NCBI GenBank assembly: GCA_951640165.1
Contig: OX621252.1
Location: 28,665,934 to 28,729,933, forward strand
Length of the DNA stretch: 64,000 nucleotides
Source: Pseudoips prasinana
Taxonomy: Eukaryota > Arthropoda > Insecta > Lepidoptera > Nolidae
Direction of reading: 5' to 3'
The notes beneath the pieces are model-generated. The model was given only the letters and a program-made list of their open reading frames with translations, was not told the DNA's origin and ran no database searches. The position numbers were made by a program, and so were the translations under genes. Within the stretch, counting starts at the first letter, position 1, and each line of letters begins with the position of its first letter. Shown piece after piece: positions 41,425-52,344 of the stretch.

Positions 41425-42070
41425 TTTACAATACAATACAATACAATAATCTTTATTTGCAAATATAGGTGGATACAAGATGTTCTAATTTATATAATGT
41501 GCTAACTATATTTCACCATTTCGGCATGCAAATCTTAAAATTAAGTCAATTACATATAATTTTATTATAATAGAATGAGATTATACAATAATTATTGGGA
41601 TAATATAATTAGTATAGACTACCTACTGAATATTATTATCATTTAAAAACTCATTAACCGTGTAATACGCTTTCTCTTCAAGATAGGTGTTAAGTTTATT
41701 TTTAAACATATCTGAACTATTAATGGATCTGATTTGTGACGGTAATTTATTATAGATTATAGGCGCCATGCAAAATACACTGCCTCGTAGCAACTGTGTT
41801 CTGCTAGATAATTGTCGGAGGCGACTTTCACGTCGACCTCCACCTGGGAATGTAGTATATAAGTGCAAGTTAGTTTTAACAAAACATGCAACTTCGCTTA
41901 TATACAAAGATGGCACTGTTTGTATTTGCAACTCTTTAAATTTTTCTCTGCAAGAATCACGCCTTTTTAGCCCTAGCATTGAACGTAGGCATCTTTTTTG
42001 AGCCTTAAGAACTTGTTCTTTATTAGTTGAGTTCCCCCAAAACATTATACCGTATTTTAATAATGGCGCA
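41425..42070 (-). pseudogene. non-LTR ORF2 C-terminal remnant (L-D family) with 3' tail
   Basis: The minus-strand frame 42045-41623 gives 140 residues starting MFWGNSTNKEQVLKAQKRCL. Upstream codons (LLKYGI) are still in frame to about 42069. It matches the second half of the 4117-4944 product: SLYISEVACFVKTNLHLY, RGSVFCMAPIIYNKLPSQIR, LNTYLEEKAYYTV. The fragment has only the region downstream of the RT palm. The 3' UTR runs to a (TATTG)n tail at 41428-41450 (CAATA units on the plus strand). No stop interrupts the frame. Confidence 0.88.
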
Positions 42071-42795
42071 ACGTGTCCATTTTCTTTTGAAACGTATGTT
42101 GGTACACGATAATTAATTCAGTTAATATGGAAAGAAAATGGCGTTAGAAACCGTGGCTAAACTGGGTTGCTGGCAGTAATAAGTTGGAACAGTTCCCCAT
42201 GCCATAAAGAATACATAGAGATGCCACGTCTGTTCTAAATTACATGTTTTTAAAGTTGTAGGTATATATGACGTGAAAATTGAGTGTTTTATTTAATTTA
42301 TATATTTAGTCTATAAAAATCTTCCAAAAGAACTTAAAATAAAAATCCATTTAATATAAACTTATAAATACTCTAATTACCTTCATATTACTAAATTTTT
42401 GTATGGTAATTTTCTGTTTATCTTTAAAAATCTAGAAAAAGGGCTTCTTCTACCATATGCACGTGGGCAGACTGTATAAACGCGATTGCCTCTTCTATGT
42501 ACTGCTGCCGACCCTTTTCTTGGTCTGTAAGATCGTTTGATCAGTAAAGCGTTTTAAAATAGAAAGAATATACTTATTACTTAATACACCCTGTTTTTAC
42601 TGTGCCAACTTACTGCGTTTTCAACATGTAGTACATACCTGTAACAAATAACAACATCATTACACCATTATCCTCATAGCTGGATGGAACATGATATGAG
42701 TTTTTAAGTCATATGGCATGGCCCAATAAATCCTCATAGCTGGCTGGAACTCGATAAGCAAATCGCAAAATGCAAGTAAAAAGATAACAAACAAA
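42071..42795. other. no feature recognised
   Basis: AT-rich. CCTCATAGCTGGATGGAAC and a near-repeat CCTCATAGCTGGCTGGAAC occur at 42672 and 42732. Confidence 0.35.
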
Positions 42796-42796
42796 A

Positions 42797-43076
42797 TAAA
42801 AACCGGCCAAGTGCGAGTCGGACTCGCGGACGTAGGGTTACGTACCATTATCTATAAAAACGAGCATAAAATCCACGTTTGTTGTATGGGAGCCTCCTAA
42901 ATATTTATTTTATTGTATTTGTTGTTATAGCTGCAATAGAAATACATCATCTGTGAAAATTTCAGCTGTCTAACTATCACGGTTCATGAGATACAGCCTC
43001 TTGACAGACGGACATACAGACAGACAGCGAAGTCTTAGTAATAGGGTTACCCTTTGGGTACAGAACCCTAAAATTG
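42797..43076 (+). repeat. RepB, full-length-looking
   Basis: AAAACCGGCCAAGTGCGAGT, CGGACTCGCGGACG, TATCTATAAAAACGAGCA, TCACGGTTCATGAGATACAG, GACAGACAGCGAAGTC, and TGGGTACAGAACCCTAAAA at the end. Confidence 0.85.
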
Positions 43077-43103
43077 TCATCACTTGGAATAGAAATGCAT
43101 GTA

Positions 43104-43237
43104 CAGACGCCAGCACATCAAGCTGCCCCAATCTGTCAAATTTCCCCAATTGAAAGTGAACTTTATGTTTCTGTGATAAAGTTGAAAATCTATAAAACAA
43201 ATTTGACAGATTGGGATAGCTGGATGTGCTGGCTTCA
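43104..43237. mobile_element. MITE-M1 copy 3, inverted interior
   Basis: CAGACGCCAGCACATCAAGC and GGATGTGCTGGC ends; the interior runs opposite to the other two copies. Confidence 0.82.
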
Positions 43238-43239
43238 AT

Positions 43240-43490
43240 ACAAAAATGATTTATTTCATCTCCACAAATTACATGATTTTAACATGAAACAAATAAAGTT
43301 GACAAAATGTATGAAGTTGGAATTTGTGGGAGATCTGGAGTCCAAACTAAGCCAAGGCCTGTATTTTGGCACTCCAGGCCCCCCCGAAACCTAGTACATT
43401 ATATAAATTTGTCAGCAAGATACTTTTATAGCGTAAGCGTGTGTCTGTGTGTGTGTATGCGCGTGTGTGTGTTTATGTAGAACATGCACA
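43240..43490 (-). mobile_element. L-C LINE 3' end
   Basis: Plus strand AATGATTTATTTCATCTCCA, GATCTGGAGTCCAAACTAAG, TGGCACTCCAGGCCCCCC and a GT tract (43436-43478). Same layout as 17225-17622. Confidence 0.7.
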
Positions 43491-44126
43491 TTCAATAAGT
43501 TGTTACACAATTTTACCATGTCCTAATATTCTTACAAAGGTAATCCGTTTAAATGTAAAAGAACATTTAAAAAAAGATAAAAAGGGAATAAGAAACCAGA
43601 TCAATATAATATAATTTATACATAGACTTTCAATACCTTCCTTTGAATATAATTTACATACGACGTGTACATACACGAAATTCGTTTCAAAAGGAAACTC
43701 AAAAGAACCGAGTCTGTCAAAGTTTACGAATTGGCAAAAACACATTACCATAATAAATTATTCTATATCAAAGTGATCGGACCATAAATAGGTTGCTTTA
43801 ACCATCTTTCCGAAGTTACATCGGGTTAAAGGTTGTTTGCGGCAAACTACTTTACCAGACTTAAAGATAAAAGATAAACTCGTAGGATATGAATGTATAT
43901 AACATTTATAAATTACTTTTCCTAAGTGTTCGGTAAAAGTTTTTAAAAGATATAACGTTAACTTACGCAAAGAGAAGCTAAGGAATTGCAGTCATAAATT
44001 TGAAGACATATGAAATCATAATATAAAATCCAATGGAAAATTATCCGATATATCTATATGTAATAGTCACAGAAATAACCTGTGTATGGGCAGAGCTAAT
44101 ACAACTCTAACGAGTAAAATTATTTT
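43491..44126. other. no supported feature
   Basis: Minus-strand frames of 70-82 codons here have no recognised domain. AT-rich, no repeat match. Confidence 0.35.
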
Positions 44127-44128
44127 TT

Positions 44129-44400
44129 AACCGACTTCCAAAGGAGGAGGTTCTCAAGTTCACCGGTATTTTTTTTTTTTTTTTATGTATGTACATCGAT
44201 TACTCGGAGATTTATGATCCGATTTACGTGATTCTTTTTTAGTTTGATTTGGAATAGTTGCCATTTGGTCCCATAAAAATTTTATATGGATTGGCCCAGT
44301 AGTTTTCATTTTATGGACATTTTTGTATGAAATTTTTTGTTTAAGTGGACGATGTCGATGATGCACAGACGTTTGTAAATCTTAGCTAGTCAAGCTAGAC
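44129..44400 (+). repeat. AACCGACTTC-type interspersed repeat
   Basis: AACCGACTTCCAAAGGAGGA, TCGATTACTCGGAGATTTAT, TTTAGTTTGATTTGGAATAG and CACGATGTCGATGATGCAC (GACGATGTCG here). A diverged second copy of the middle lies at 44520-44640. Its inverse GAAGTCGGT occurs at 45821 and 46219, suggesting one composite element to 46256. Confidence 0.65.
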
Positions 44401-44465
44401 TCATCCTGTTCAAGTGTGTCTTGGCATGAACATAAACAACAATTTCAGACGACTAGCGTTTAATA

Positions 44466-44510
44466 CGCTTCCAAAAAAAAAGCTTAAATACGTCTTTTTT
44501 TTTGGAAGCG
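44466..44510. repeat. perfect 17-bp hairpin
   Basis: CGCTTCCAAAAAAAAAG, an 11-base loop, then its exact inverse. Confidence 0.85.
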
Positions 44511-44634
44511 CATGTAGGCGCACCTTTTAGCACCAGCGTATTTTTTTATGTACCTACGTACACCGATTACGCTGAGATTTATGAACCGATTATGTACGTG
44601 ATTCTTCTTTAGTTTGATGCGGAATAGCTGCCAT

Positions 44635-45203
44635 TTTTAGGGTTCTGTAGTCAAATGTCTTTCACAAAGGTTCTTCTTGATTTGTCACGTCTGTATGTCT
44701 GCCCGTCCGTATGTAACAGCCATTTTTTCCGAAACTATAAGAACTATACTGTCTAATCTTGGTCAGCAGATGTATTCCGTGAACCGCATTAAGATTTTCA
44801 CACAAAAATAGAAAAACAAACAATAAAATTTGGGGGTTCCCTATACTTACTTAGAACTGAATTTAAAAAAAAAATCATTAAATTATACATGTGGGGTATC
44901 TATGGATAGGACTTCGAAAATTATATTGAGGTTTATAATATTGCGCGAGAGACACTTCCAAAGGCGTAAAATGCCCCCCCCCCCCCCCCCCTGTAACTTC
45001 TAAAATAAGAGAATTATAAAACTAAATCAAATAGATGATGTACATTACCATGCAAACTTCGACCGAAAATTGGTTTGAAAGAGATCTAGTAAGTGGTTTT
45101 TTTAATGCGTCATAAATCGTAAACCGCAATTTACCTTCCATTCTATCAACTCAAATACTTGCTGCTACGGAAAGAAACATTCCGCCTTTAACGGGCGAGT
45201 CCG
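44635..45203 (-). repeat. RepA with poly-C tract
   Basis: Minus strand: GAGTCGGACTCGCCCG, TTCCGTAGCAGCAAGTATTT, then an 18-base C run on the plus strand (44974-44991), and GACATACGGACGG-like sequence. Matches 52345 and 61008. Confidence 0.85.
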
Positions 45204-45204
45204 A

Positions 45205-45410
45205 CTCATTATCTAATCAATGATAAATAAGACCTAGGCCATCAGCCCTCTGCTCAGTAGACTCGTTGGCTAATCGATCATTAATAAGACCTAGTCTTCA
45301 TTGACTCATACCCTCTGTTCAGCAGACTAGATGGCTATTCGATCATAAGATCATTCGATTCATAATAAGATCTAGTGTATAAGCCCTCAGCACACAACCT
45401 ATGCGCTTGC
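45205..45410. repeat. degenerate ~65-bp tandem repeat, three units
   Basis: Units with ATAAGACCTAG, CCTCTG.TCAG.AGACT and GGCTA recur at about 45212, 45275 and 45345. Confidence 0.55.
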
Positions 45411-45671
45411 TGTTCAGACTTTCATAAATCTTAGCTAGTCTAGACTCGTACTGTGCAAGTTTTCTTAGAGTGAACGTAATTTTATGTAGTTTTTCTTACT
45501 TTACAAACGGTCTTTTAGATCATTCACTGTCCCACAAGAACGTGAAAAAGAGTTTCGAACAACATTTTTTCGGAAGATGTTTCTTTTTTCCGTTCTCGTT
45601 TGTTGGGATCTATAGTTTTAAGGCGCGCGGCACCTTTTGAAGTCCTAACCACAGCTAGACACTAAAAAGTA
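45411..45671. other. unrecognised segment between repeats
   Basis: No family was assigned. It may belong to the composite bounded by 44129 and 46256. Confidence 0.3.
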
Positions 45672-46256
45672 ACAAATAAAAAAAACTTCGTTTAAAAAAA
45701 CCGAGTTCAAAAACTAAAAAGTATAAAAAAATATCTTAATAAAGATTTAATTTAATACATCACTTATAATATAATATTAATGAAATAATATAATTTGTAT
45801 GTGCTACCTATTGATAGGTTTGAAGTCGGTGCCAAGCCCTAAGCAAAATAAAAGTTAATATTACATACAGCTTTCATACTTTGTGATGAAACTCCTACAC
45901 TAAAGATTAACCTAAGTAAATAAACTTAAAGAACAATATAAATTAATATGAAACAGATGAAACTGTATCATAAAAATATATGACGACCGTCAACGACGTC
46001 TGCACGCTTGGGTTGTTTGTGTAGAAATACGAAGCTATCCCGCTGAAAGTAACGCGCGGCGAGTGTGGTACCTACCTACTATTACATTTGGCTTGGCACC
46101 GACTTCAAACCTATCAATAGGTAGCACATACAAATTATATTATTTCATTAATATTATATTATAAGTGATGTATTAAATTAAATCTTTATTAAGATATTTT
46201 TTTATACTTTTTAGTTTTTGAAGTCGGTTTTTTTAAACGAAGTTTTTTTTATTGTT
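45672..46256. mobile_element. foldback element, 167-bp arms
   Basis: Left arm 45672-45838 and right arm 46090-46256 are near-perfect inverses (AAAAACTTCGTTTAAAAAAA; GGTAGCACATACAAATTATA; inner end GGTGCCAAGCC). One arm reads CGAGTTCAAAAAC where the other has CGACTTCAAAAAC. The 251-bp spacer has no open frame of note. Confidence 0.85.
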
Positions 46257-46384
46257 TGGCAAATCGTACAAAAACTTAAATATTCATTTGTTTAAAAATC
46301 AAATAAAGGCCCTCTTAATTGAAAAGTACAATTATTATTCAACTATTTTCTTAGTGACATTCTAGAATAATATGACAACTGCCT

Positions 46385-46575
46385 ATCTTACAATACTGTG
46401 TCTAATCTAATACTTGTGTCGCGGGGTAGTTTACAAACATATAATAGACGGACACAAATTACTTCCAGACTAAGAACAACTATTTATGGGTCACACAAAT
46501 AGTTGTCCGGCGCGGGACTCGAACCCACGACACGAAGCGGCGAGGCGACTGTCTTAGCCGCTGCGTCATACGTTT
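46385..46575 (-). mobile_element. SINE1, slightly truncated
   Basis: Plus strand TGTGTCGCGGGGTAGTTTAC, ATAGACGGACACAAATTACT, GGCGCGGGACTCGAACCCAC, GCGACTGTCTTAGCCGCTGC. Confidence 0.88.
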
Positions 46576-46985
46576 TACATTATTCATAATTATTATTATC
46601 GATTATTTATGTCACTCTAAAATTTATTTGAATTACTATTATTATAATATAACTTTGTACGCCAATCCGATACCCTCAGTGCTCACGATAGTTAACTAAA
46701 AATATTGGCTATGGCAGCCATCTTCGGGCACACCAACGCCGTGCTGACTAGGAGTTGAAGTGGTCACCATGACTGAAATAAATCGTACCAATTGTAACTT
46801 TCTTACACGTTATAATAAAACGTGGAAACACCTGTAAGTTATAGCACTCAAAGTCACTATTTTTAGATATTGTGAATCGCTATGGGGTAACTAATTACCC
46901 TATTAAGAGAAAATGGCTGAACGAAGTAAAACGAAATTAAAAGGTTCGACTTTCCTGTAATAAATTATTACATCTATATTTAAAA
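46576..46985. other. no feature recognised
   Basis: Unique-looking sequence, no frame or family. Confidence 0.35.
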
Positions 46986-47135
46986 CCCAGGTCAGAAGTA
47001 CTCTAAACCGGCAAGCGTGTTTTAGGAATATAATGACAGGAAAAGAATTGTGCAACGATGACAAATGGAAATCCGTTGTCTCTGCCTAATCCTCTGAGAA
47101 AAATAGGCGTGAGTCTATGTATGTATACTGCGCTA
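46986..47135 (+). pseudogene. LINE ORF2 C-terminal fragment
   Basis: TCAGAAGTACTCTAAACCGG, then GATGACAAATGGAAATCCGT, TGTCTCTGCCTA and GGCGTGAGTCTATGTATGTA. This is the 11200-11470 family in the plus orientation; frame broken. Confidence 0.75.
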
Positions 47136-47229
47136 ACTCACATCATGTCATGTTTTAAATCCTAGTAGATAAACCAGACGAAAATAGTTTCAAGTTTATT
47201 TTGTTTAAATTCTCACTGCTCCATGACGT

Positions 47230-47500
47230 CGAGTTGGTTATGAAATGAAATGAAAACATTTATTCAGCACAACACACAAGAAATACAGTAAGTAAAAAAA
47301 AACAACATCAATACAGAAAAAATAAAAAGAAAGAAGGTAACAATCATATCATGGAGCAGGTGTGTCTTGCATGTTCTGCCGAAAGGGTCACCACCTCAGC
47401 ATCAGCTAAGTGAGATACACCTAGCGCTGGTTTTCAGTTGGCAACCCAGGTATAGTGATGCACGGACGGAAGCAACAATAATGTACATAAATCAATGAAA
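47230..47500 (-). mobile_element. LINE 3' end with (TTTCA)n-type tail
   Basis: Plus strand ATGAAATGAAATGAAAACAT, TTATTCAGCACAACACACAA. The same start, GAAATTTATTCAGCAC, is at 51183. No coding remnant seen. Confidence 0.5.
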
Positions 47501-47635
47501 ATAAAGGAAATAAAATAAAATAAACGCAACATAGGTACATAAAAAATAATATATTATCAACGTTTTAAACTTATACAAACTGATAGTAATGCACATCACA
47601 AATCACTACACACAAATCATTACAAAGCTTAGCCG

Positions 47636-47825
47636 TGTGGTTTCCGGCCTTGAAAGAATGACAAGGCCATTCCATACCAACCTGTGGGTATCGTAGCGAC
47701 TAAAGGATACACCAGGTAGTCGGTCGCCAACTCACATGCAAAGCGCGGCAACTACGGCAAACCCCTCCAAATGGCAAAATTATTAAAACCTTTGGGGCAG
47801 GCCTATGTCCAACAGTGGACAATAT
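47636..47825 (+). mobile_element. SINE5, near complete
   Basis: GTGTGGTTTCCGGCCTTGAA, AATGACAAGGCCATTCCATA, GGTCGCCAACTCACATGC, CCTCCAAATGGCAAAATTAT and the RTE-like GGCAGGCCTATGTCCAACAG tail with (TAA)n. Confidence 0.82.
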
Positions 47826-47842
47826 AATAATAATAATAATAA

Positions 47843-48241
47843 GTTCTAGAAAACGGTTATGCCAAGCTCTACTGGGACCGCTCTATCATTACGGACAGGA
47901 CTATTGTTGCCAATAAGCCTGATATCGTTTTGGTAGACCGGTTGGAGCACCGGGCATTTATTGTTGATATCACTGTCCCATTTGACGATAATCTCGTAAA
48001 AGCCGAGAATGACAAGTTGTCAAAGTATTTAGATTTGGTATACGAGGTTACCGCCATGTGGGATGTGAACTCAACAATAATTGTCCCAATAGTCGTCTCC
48101 GTAAACGGTCTCATAACAAAGAGCCTCAACCAACACCTTAAGAGGCTCTCACTAGATCACTGGGTCAAGGGTCGGATACAGAAGGCGGCAATTATGGGAA
48201 CGGCACGCATCGTGAGGAGGTTCCTCACTCTGTCGCCCTGA
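47843..48241 (+). pseudogene. RLE-type non-LTR retrotransposon ORF, endonuclease C-terminus
   Basis: The open frame runs in from the left without an ATG and ends at TGA 48239-48241, about 132 residues. It reads LENGYAKLYWDRSIITDRTI, then VANKPDIVLVDR and RAFIVDITVPFDDN. The KPD...D arrangement is that of the restriction-like (PD-(D/E)xK) endonuclease at the C-terminus of R2/R4-type elements. TAMWDVNSTIIVPIVVSVNG and LSLDHWVKGRIQKAAIMGTA follow, ending VRRFL. The RT and zinc-finger parts are gone. The break coincides with the (TAA)n tail of the SINE5 just upstream. The exact clade is not determined. Confidence 0.82.
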
Positions 48242-48382
48242 CCACCGGCGGCCTAGGGCGTACAACCCCGCCGCTGGGGGAGCTCTGTTTTTTACGTATT
48301 TATTTGTATATTATTGTTTTATATATCGATTTTATAAGAATAAATATGTATTAAATATGAAAATAAATAAATAAGTTGGAAT
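48242..48382 (+). mobile_element. 3' UTR of the RLE-type element
   Basis: CCACCGGCGGCCTAGGGCGT leads to an AT-rich end with AATAAATATG and AAATAAATAAATAAG, likely the tail. Confidence 0.6.
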
Positions 48383-48383
48383 A

Positions 48384-48632
48384 ATAATAATATCTTGGAA
48401 CAATGTCACACAGATCATCCTAGCCCCAAACTAAGCAAAGCTTGTACAATGGGCACTAGGCGACGATATACATACTTATATAGATAGATAAATACTTAAA
48501 TACATAGAAAATATCCATGACTCAGAAACAAATATTCGTGCTCATCACACAAATATTTGCACTTACCGGGATTCGAACCCAGGACCACCAGCTTCGTAGG
48601 CAGGGGCACTACCAACTAGGCTACGGTGACCG
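48384..48632 (-). mobile_element. SINE2, full length
   Basis: (AAT)n at the left, CCCCAAACTAAGCAAAGCTT, GACTCAGAAACAAATATTCG, GGGATTCGAACCCAGGACCA, and GGCTACGGTGACC at the right. Confidence 0.92.
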
Positions 48633-48639
48633 TCGATAT

Positions 48640-48845
48640 TATCAGGCTGACAAAGACCACCGGAGCAGCATATCCGAGTTCCCCGGGCTCCCCTCATCAG
48701 GCGTCAAGAGAAGTCCACGGCAGTCGGTGCAAGTCCGAAATAAAGCAAAAAGTGTCTGCGGGTGGGCCACTCTTTGCGGGTTGCATGCGTAGGGTGGGGA
48801 ATCCCATGCCTCAAAAAAAAAGGCTGAGGATGACACACCCGAAAT
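48640..48845 (+). repeat. interspersed repeat (CCGGAGCAGCATA family)
   Basis: CCGGAGCAGCATATCCGAGT, GGGCTCCCCTCATCAGGCGT, GTGTCTGCGGGTGGGCC, GCATGCGTAGGGTGGGGAAT. Related to 58120-58345. Class unknown; it ends in an A run. Confidence 0.65.
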
Positions 48846-48849
48846 CAAT

Positions 48850-49050
48850 AATATTATAAGTTGGCCTCTCGTTTGAATTTTGGGCATGGCGGTCGGTTCC
48901 GATGGATGCCCAGAGCACGGTTTCCCTCCATTGCCTTGATGTAATGAGACGGAATAGTCGACTGAAAACTGGTCAGATGCAGGAGCAATGGCTTCACGTG
49001 CCGATGTGCACGAACAAGGGTGTAATACCGCCAACTTCCTGACTCCAGTT
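48850..49050 (-). mobile_element. diverged SINE4-like fragment
   Basis: GGGTGTAATACCGCCAACTT and TTTTGGGCATGGCGGTC keep the SINE4 order on the minus strand, with much divergence between. Confidence 0.4.
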
Positions 49051-49059
49051 TACGCAAAT

Positions 49060-49665
49060 TCATTAGTTGACATGAACCTTTTCAGTCAAACATTCCAGTC
49101 AATATCTTAAGACCTATTCATAGCTATATGGTATTAAAAATGTAAGTCTAATGTTGCATAAAAACGTATTTTCCTCGCTGGATTATATGGATATAGACGC
49201 CCAACGGTTCCATTTTTGTAAATAAACCTATTTTGTAGAAGTTTTTACCATCTAAAAATCAATAAAACGCTTATACTGCCAAAAATAAAGGTCTGTAAAT
49301 AAATCTGCGGATTTGGAATAAATAATAAGGTCAGGCGGTCATGGAATGGATCAATCTAATTTTGTTTGATTACAAAAACAAAATTAGATCGTTCGATTTT
49401 TAGGAGGAAAAAAGAGAATTCCAAGCCTCGATTTTCTTACTATTTTTTTTTTACGTGTATGCGTGGAGGGTAAGCGAATATCGCCACTGGGGAATCTTTT
49501 TAAAGTTGCGTTCATGTATAAGTTTGAGTGTTTGAGTGGGTCGTGGGAATGGTAGTTAAAATTTACCATCAACCAGAGTGTTTATTTGCATTCTTTTCTT
49601 TAGATAAGCTCAAATAGACAGATCTAATTATTTCACATTCATATCTAATATTAGTTAATGATGCG
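49060..49665. other. no feature; short near-palindrome
   Basis: AT-rich. ATCTAATTTTGTTTGATTAC and CAAAATTAGATCG at 49353-49393 form a short inverted pair. No coding signal. Confidence 0.35.
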
Positions 49666-49667
49666 TT

Positions 49668-49735
49668 CTAGCATCTAGTGGCAGCGTGTTCTAGTGCATA
49701 CAATGACGGTTCAATTCCCGGGTGAAGTCAAAAAA
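49668..49735 (+). mobile_element. SINE4 head fragment, diverged
   Basis: CATCTAGTGGCAGCGTGTTC and GGTTCAATTCCCGGGTG keep A- and B-box-like parts. Confidence 0.5.
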
Positions 49736-49789
49736 TGTATTTTTAACCCATGAAAAAAGACAAAAAATATAGGTGTTAAAAGTTTGATA

Positions 49790-49817
49790 TCGTGTGTGTT
49801 TGTGTGTGTGTGTGTCT
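49790..49817. repeat. (TG)n microsatellite
   Basis: CGTGTGTGTTTGTGTGTGTG, short and interrupted. Confidence 0.85.
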
Positions 49818-49989
49818 TTCTGTGGCATCGGAGCTCTCAAATGGATGGACTGATTTCTATTTCCTTGCGGTGGTTCTTAGCTATGTTTTGTTAATATCGG
49901 TCCAGCAGTGTAAAAGTATCTGCTCTTTTCCAAAATTATGTACTTATAGTTGGGATCGGGGGTTATCTAACGGTTATATTATTTTAATA

Positions 49990-50275
49990 AATCAAAATCA
50001 AAAGTCATTTATTCCGTTAAAATATTACATTTGTGTGGAATCGTCAATTTTTTTTACCCTACCGTGCAGTGCATGACGTGGCAGCTACTGAGAAACACTG
50101 CCAGAAATTTCAGTAGGAATCCTTTTTTAAAATATTTATTTCTTACATAAAATTACATTGTATTTAAATGTGTTAATTTAGAGCGACTGTTTTGTCACTT
50201 AAATAATCAGAAGTTTTGTAGTAAGCCCTGCTACACAATTTGGCTTTTATAATTCTTTTAAACTTATTCATTGAC
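49990..50275 (-). mobile_element. L-B 3' end, longest copy
   Basis: Plus strand AAAAGTCATTTATTCCGTTA, GACGTGGCAGCTACTGAGAA, AGTAGGAATCCTTTTTTAAA, AGAGCGACTGTTTTGTCACT, TTTTGTAGTAAGCCCTGCTA. Confidence 0.78.
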
Positions 50276-50318
50276 ATTTCTCGGATATCATTTATTGACA
50301 TTTATCATTGACATTTAT

Positions 50319-51190
50319 CGGCCATTGTGGAGATCCTTGGGCGAGGCCTTTGTTCAGCAGTGGACGTCTTTCGGTAATATAGTGAAATAATGAAATTTAT
50401 GTTTTCATGTAAAGGTCGCGGGAAGCCCCTGTATGCAGATAGCGCAAGACCGGCCATTGTGGAGATCCTTGGGGGAGGCCTTTGTTCAGCAGTGGACGTC
50501 TTTCGGTAATATAGTGAAATAATGAAATTTATGTTTTCATGTAAAGGTCGCGGGAAGCCCCTGTATGCAGATAGCGCAAGACCGGCCATTGTGGAGATCC
50601 TTGGGGGAGGCCTTTGTTCAGCAGTGGACGTCTTTCGGTAATATAGTGAAATAATGAAATTTATGTTTTCATGTAAAGGTCGCGGGAAGCCCCTGTATGC
50701 AGATAGCGCAAGACCGGCCATTGTGGAGATCCTTGGGGGAGGCCTTTGTTCAGCAGTGGACGTCTTTCGGTAATATAGTGAAATAATGAAATTTATGTTT
50801 TCATGTAAAGGTCGCGGGAAGCCCCTGTATGCAGATAGCGCAAGACCGGCCATTGTGGAGATCCTTGGGGGAGGCCTTTGTTCAGCAGTGGACGTCTTTC
50901 GGTAATATAGTGAAATAATGAAATTTATGTTTTCATGTAAAGGTCGCGGGAAGCCCCTGTATGCAGATAGCGCAAGACCGGCCATTGTGGAGATCCTTGG
51001 GGGAGGCCTTTGTTCAGCAGTGGACGTCTTTCGGTAATATAGTGAAATAATGAAATTTATGTTTTCATGTAAAGGTCGCGGGAAGCCCCTGTATGCAGAT
51101 AGCGCAAGACCGGCCATTGTGGAGATCCTTGGGGGAGGCCTTTGTTCAGCAGTGGATGTCTTTCGGTAACATAGTGAAATAATGAAATTT
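50319..51190. repeat. 132-bp tandem array built on an RTE 3' end (6.6 units)
   Basis: Unit starts (CGGCCATTGTGGAGATCCTT) fall at 50319, 50451, 50583, 50715, 50847, 50979 and 51111, exactly 132 apart. Units look nearly identical. Each holds the RTE 3' segment (GGAGGCCTTTGTTCAGCAG, TGGACGTCTTTCGG) plus AATGAAATTTATGTTTTCAT and GGAAGCCCCTGTATGCAGAT. 132 is a multiple of three, so one minus-strand frame stays open for 270 codons as six 44-residue repeats. That frame is a by-product, not a gene. Confidence 0.95.
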
Positions 51191-51412
51191 ATTCAGCACT
51201 TGGGTATTTACATACACTTGTACTTGTCAAGCTCACAATTTATTACATAAACACAATAATTAAAGCAACAAAATATTTTGAATTAGTCCGTCCGTGCGGT
51301 CTGTTTCGTCACATATATTTTTAATATCCTTAAATAAATAATAAATAGCAAGTTACTAAGTTATTATTGTAACATTTAGCAATTGTATAATAAAATTTAA
51401 GAATTGAAAACA
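51171..51412 (-). mobile_element. LINE-like 3' end adjoining the array
   Basis: AATGAAATTTATTCAGCACT, ACTTGTACTTGTCAAGCTCA; the start resembles 47240. Confidence 0.4.
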
Positions 51413-51414
51413 AC

Positions 51415-51828
51415 GAGCAGTTGGCTAGCGCAAAAGGCTCTCAACCAGTAGCTTAATTTAAGCGACTAATACCTGAGGGCACCTTTATGGGGTTCGGGCC
51501 ACAGCTCAGGCGGCCGCTGAAGTGAAAAGATGGAATTCAAAATGGAGGTCAGATCACTTGCACGGGATTAACGATCACGTGTTAAGGGGGCAATGCGATC
51601 CTCGCCGCTGAGGATCCTACCCTAGCTAGCCTGCGGCTTTCTCTAGCTACCTAGGTGGACGACCCAGAGAAGAAAGCACAAAGAAACTCCGGGCTTGCTT
51701 TTTTCGTCTTCTTTTGCTTTTTGTTTTCGATTTTTTTAATATATTTTTTTAACATTGTTTTTTGTTTTTACATTGTGATTGGGTGTTATGGGGGCTAATG
51801 CATGCACAGATGATGATGATGATGATGA
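51415..51828 (+). mobile_element. GC-rich retroposon with a (GAT)n tail, unrecognised
   Basis: GGCTAGCGCAAAAGGCTCTC, GGTTCGGGCCACAGCTCAGG, GGATCCTACCCTAGCTAGCC and GGTGGACGACCCAGAGAAGA form a GC-rich body. It ends at GATGATGATGATGATGAAAA like RTE tails. No A/B box was certain. Confidence 0.45.
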
Positions 51829-51829
51829 A

Positions 51830-52342
51830 AAATATTTGCAAGATTAAATGGAAGTTTAGTGCTCAAGTTCATGTCTTATTTATCCCTTGAATTGATGATA
51901 ACCTTTACATATAATATTATGTTTTTAATATTGGAAAGGCAGTATGTATCAATACTTCTAACATACTTATGATAACTTCCTTTTAATAAGTTCTCACTCA
52001 AAAACATAGCCATAATTTACCATTTATCAACCCTTGGGGTTGTAGCCCTAACGATATGGACTTAAAAACAAAAATAGGCCCTCCGAGGCCGTTCTCCAAT
52101 CAAAGGCCCGCCTCCAGCTAATAGAAACTTTATCCCTTCAATATTTTCTTTTGATTAAATTCTTACCAAGGACGGATGTTTATACTAATATTTTTATGAG
52201 AAATATGAATTAGGATTGAGATTTTAAATGTAGGTAGGTAAAGAAGAAATGAAATTGTTTCTCTGTTGGTATCCAATTTATTTTGATAAAATTTTACCTA
52301 TTTGGATTCAAAGACCCTATAAGATTAAAAATAAAATTAAAA
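51830..52342. other. no feature recognised
   Basis: Unique-looking. A slightly GC-rich block CCCTCCGAGGCCGTTCTCCA lies at 52079. Confidence 0.35.
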
Positions 52343-52344
52343 AA

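Noticed and set aside
47869..48129. 86-codon minus-strand frame
   Set aside because: Shadow of the RLE endonuclease remnant.
50305..51117. 270-residue repetitive open frame as a protein
   Set aside because: It is the antisense reading of a 132-bp tandem array whose period is divisible by three. One base change pattern repeated six times keeps it open; there is no start context or domain.
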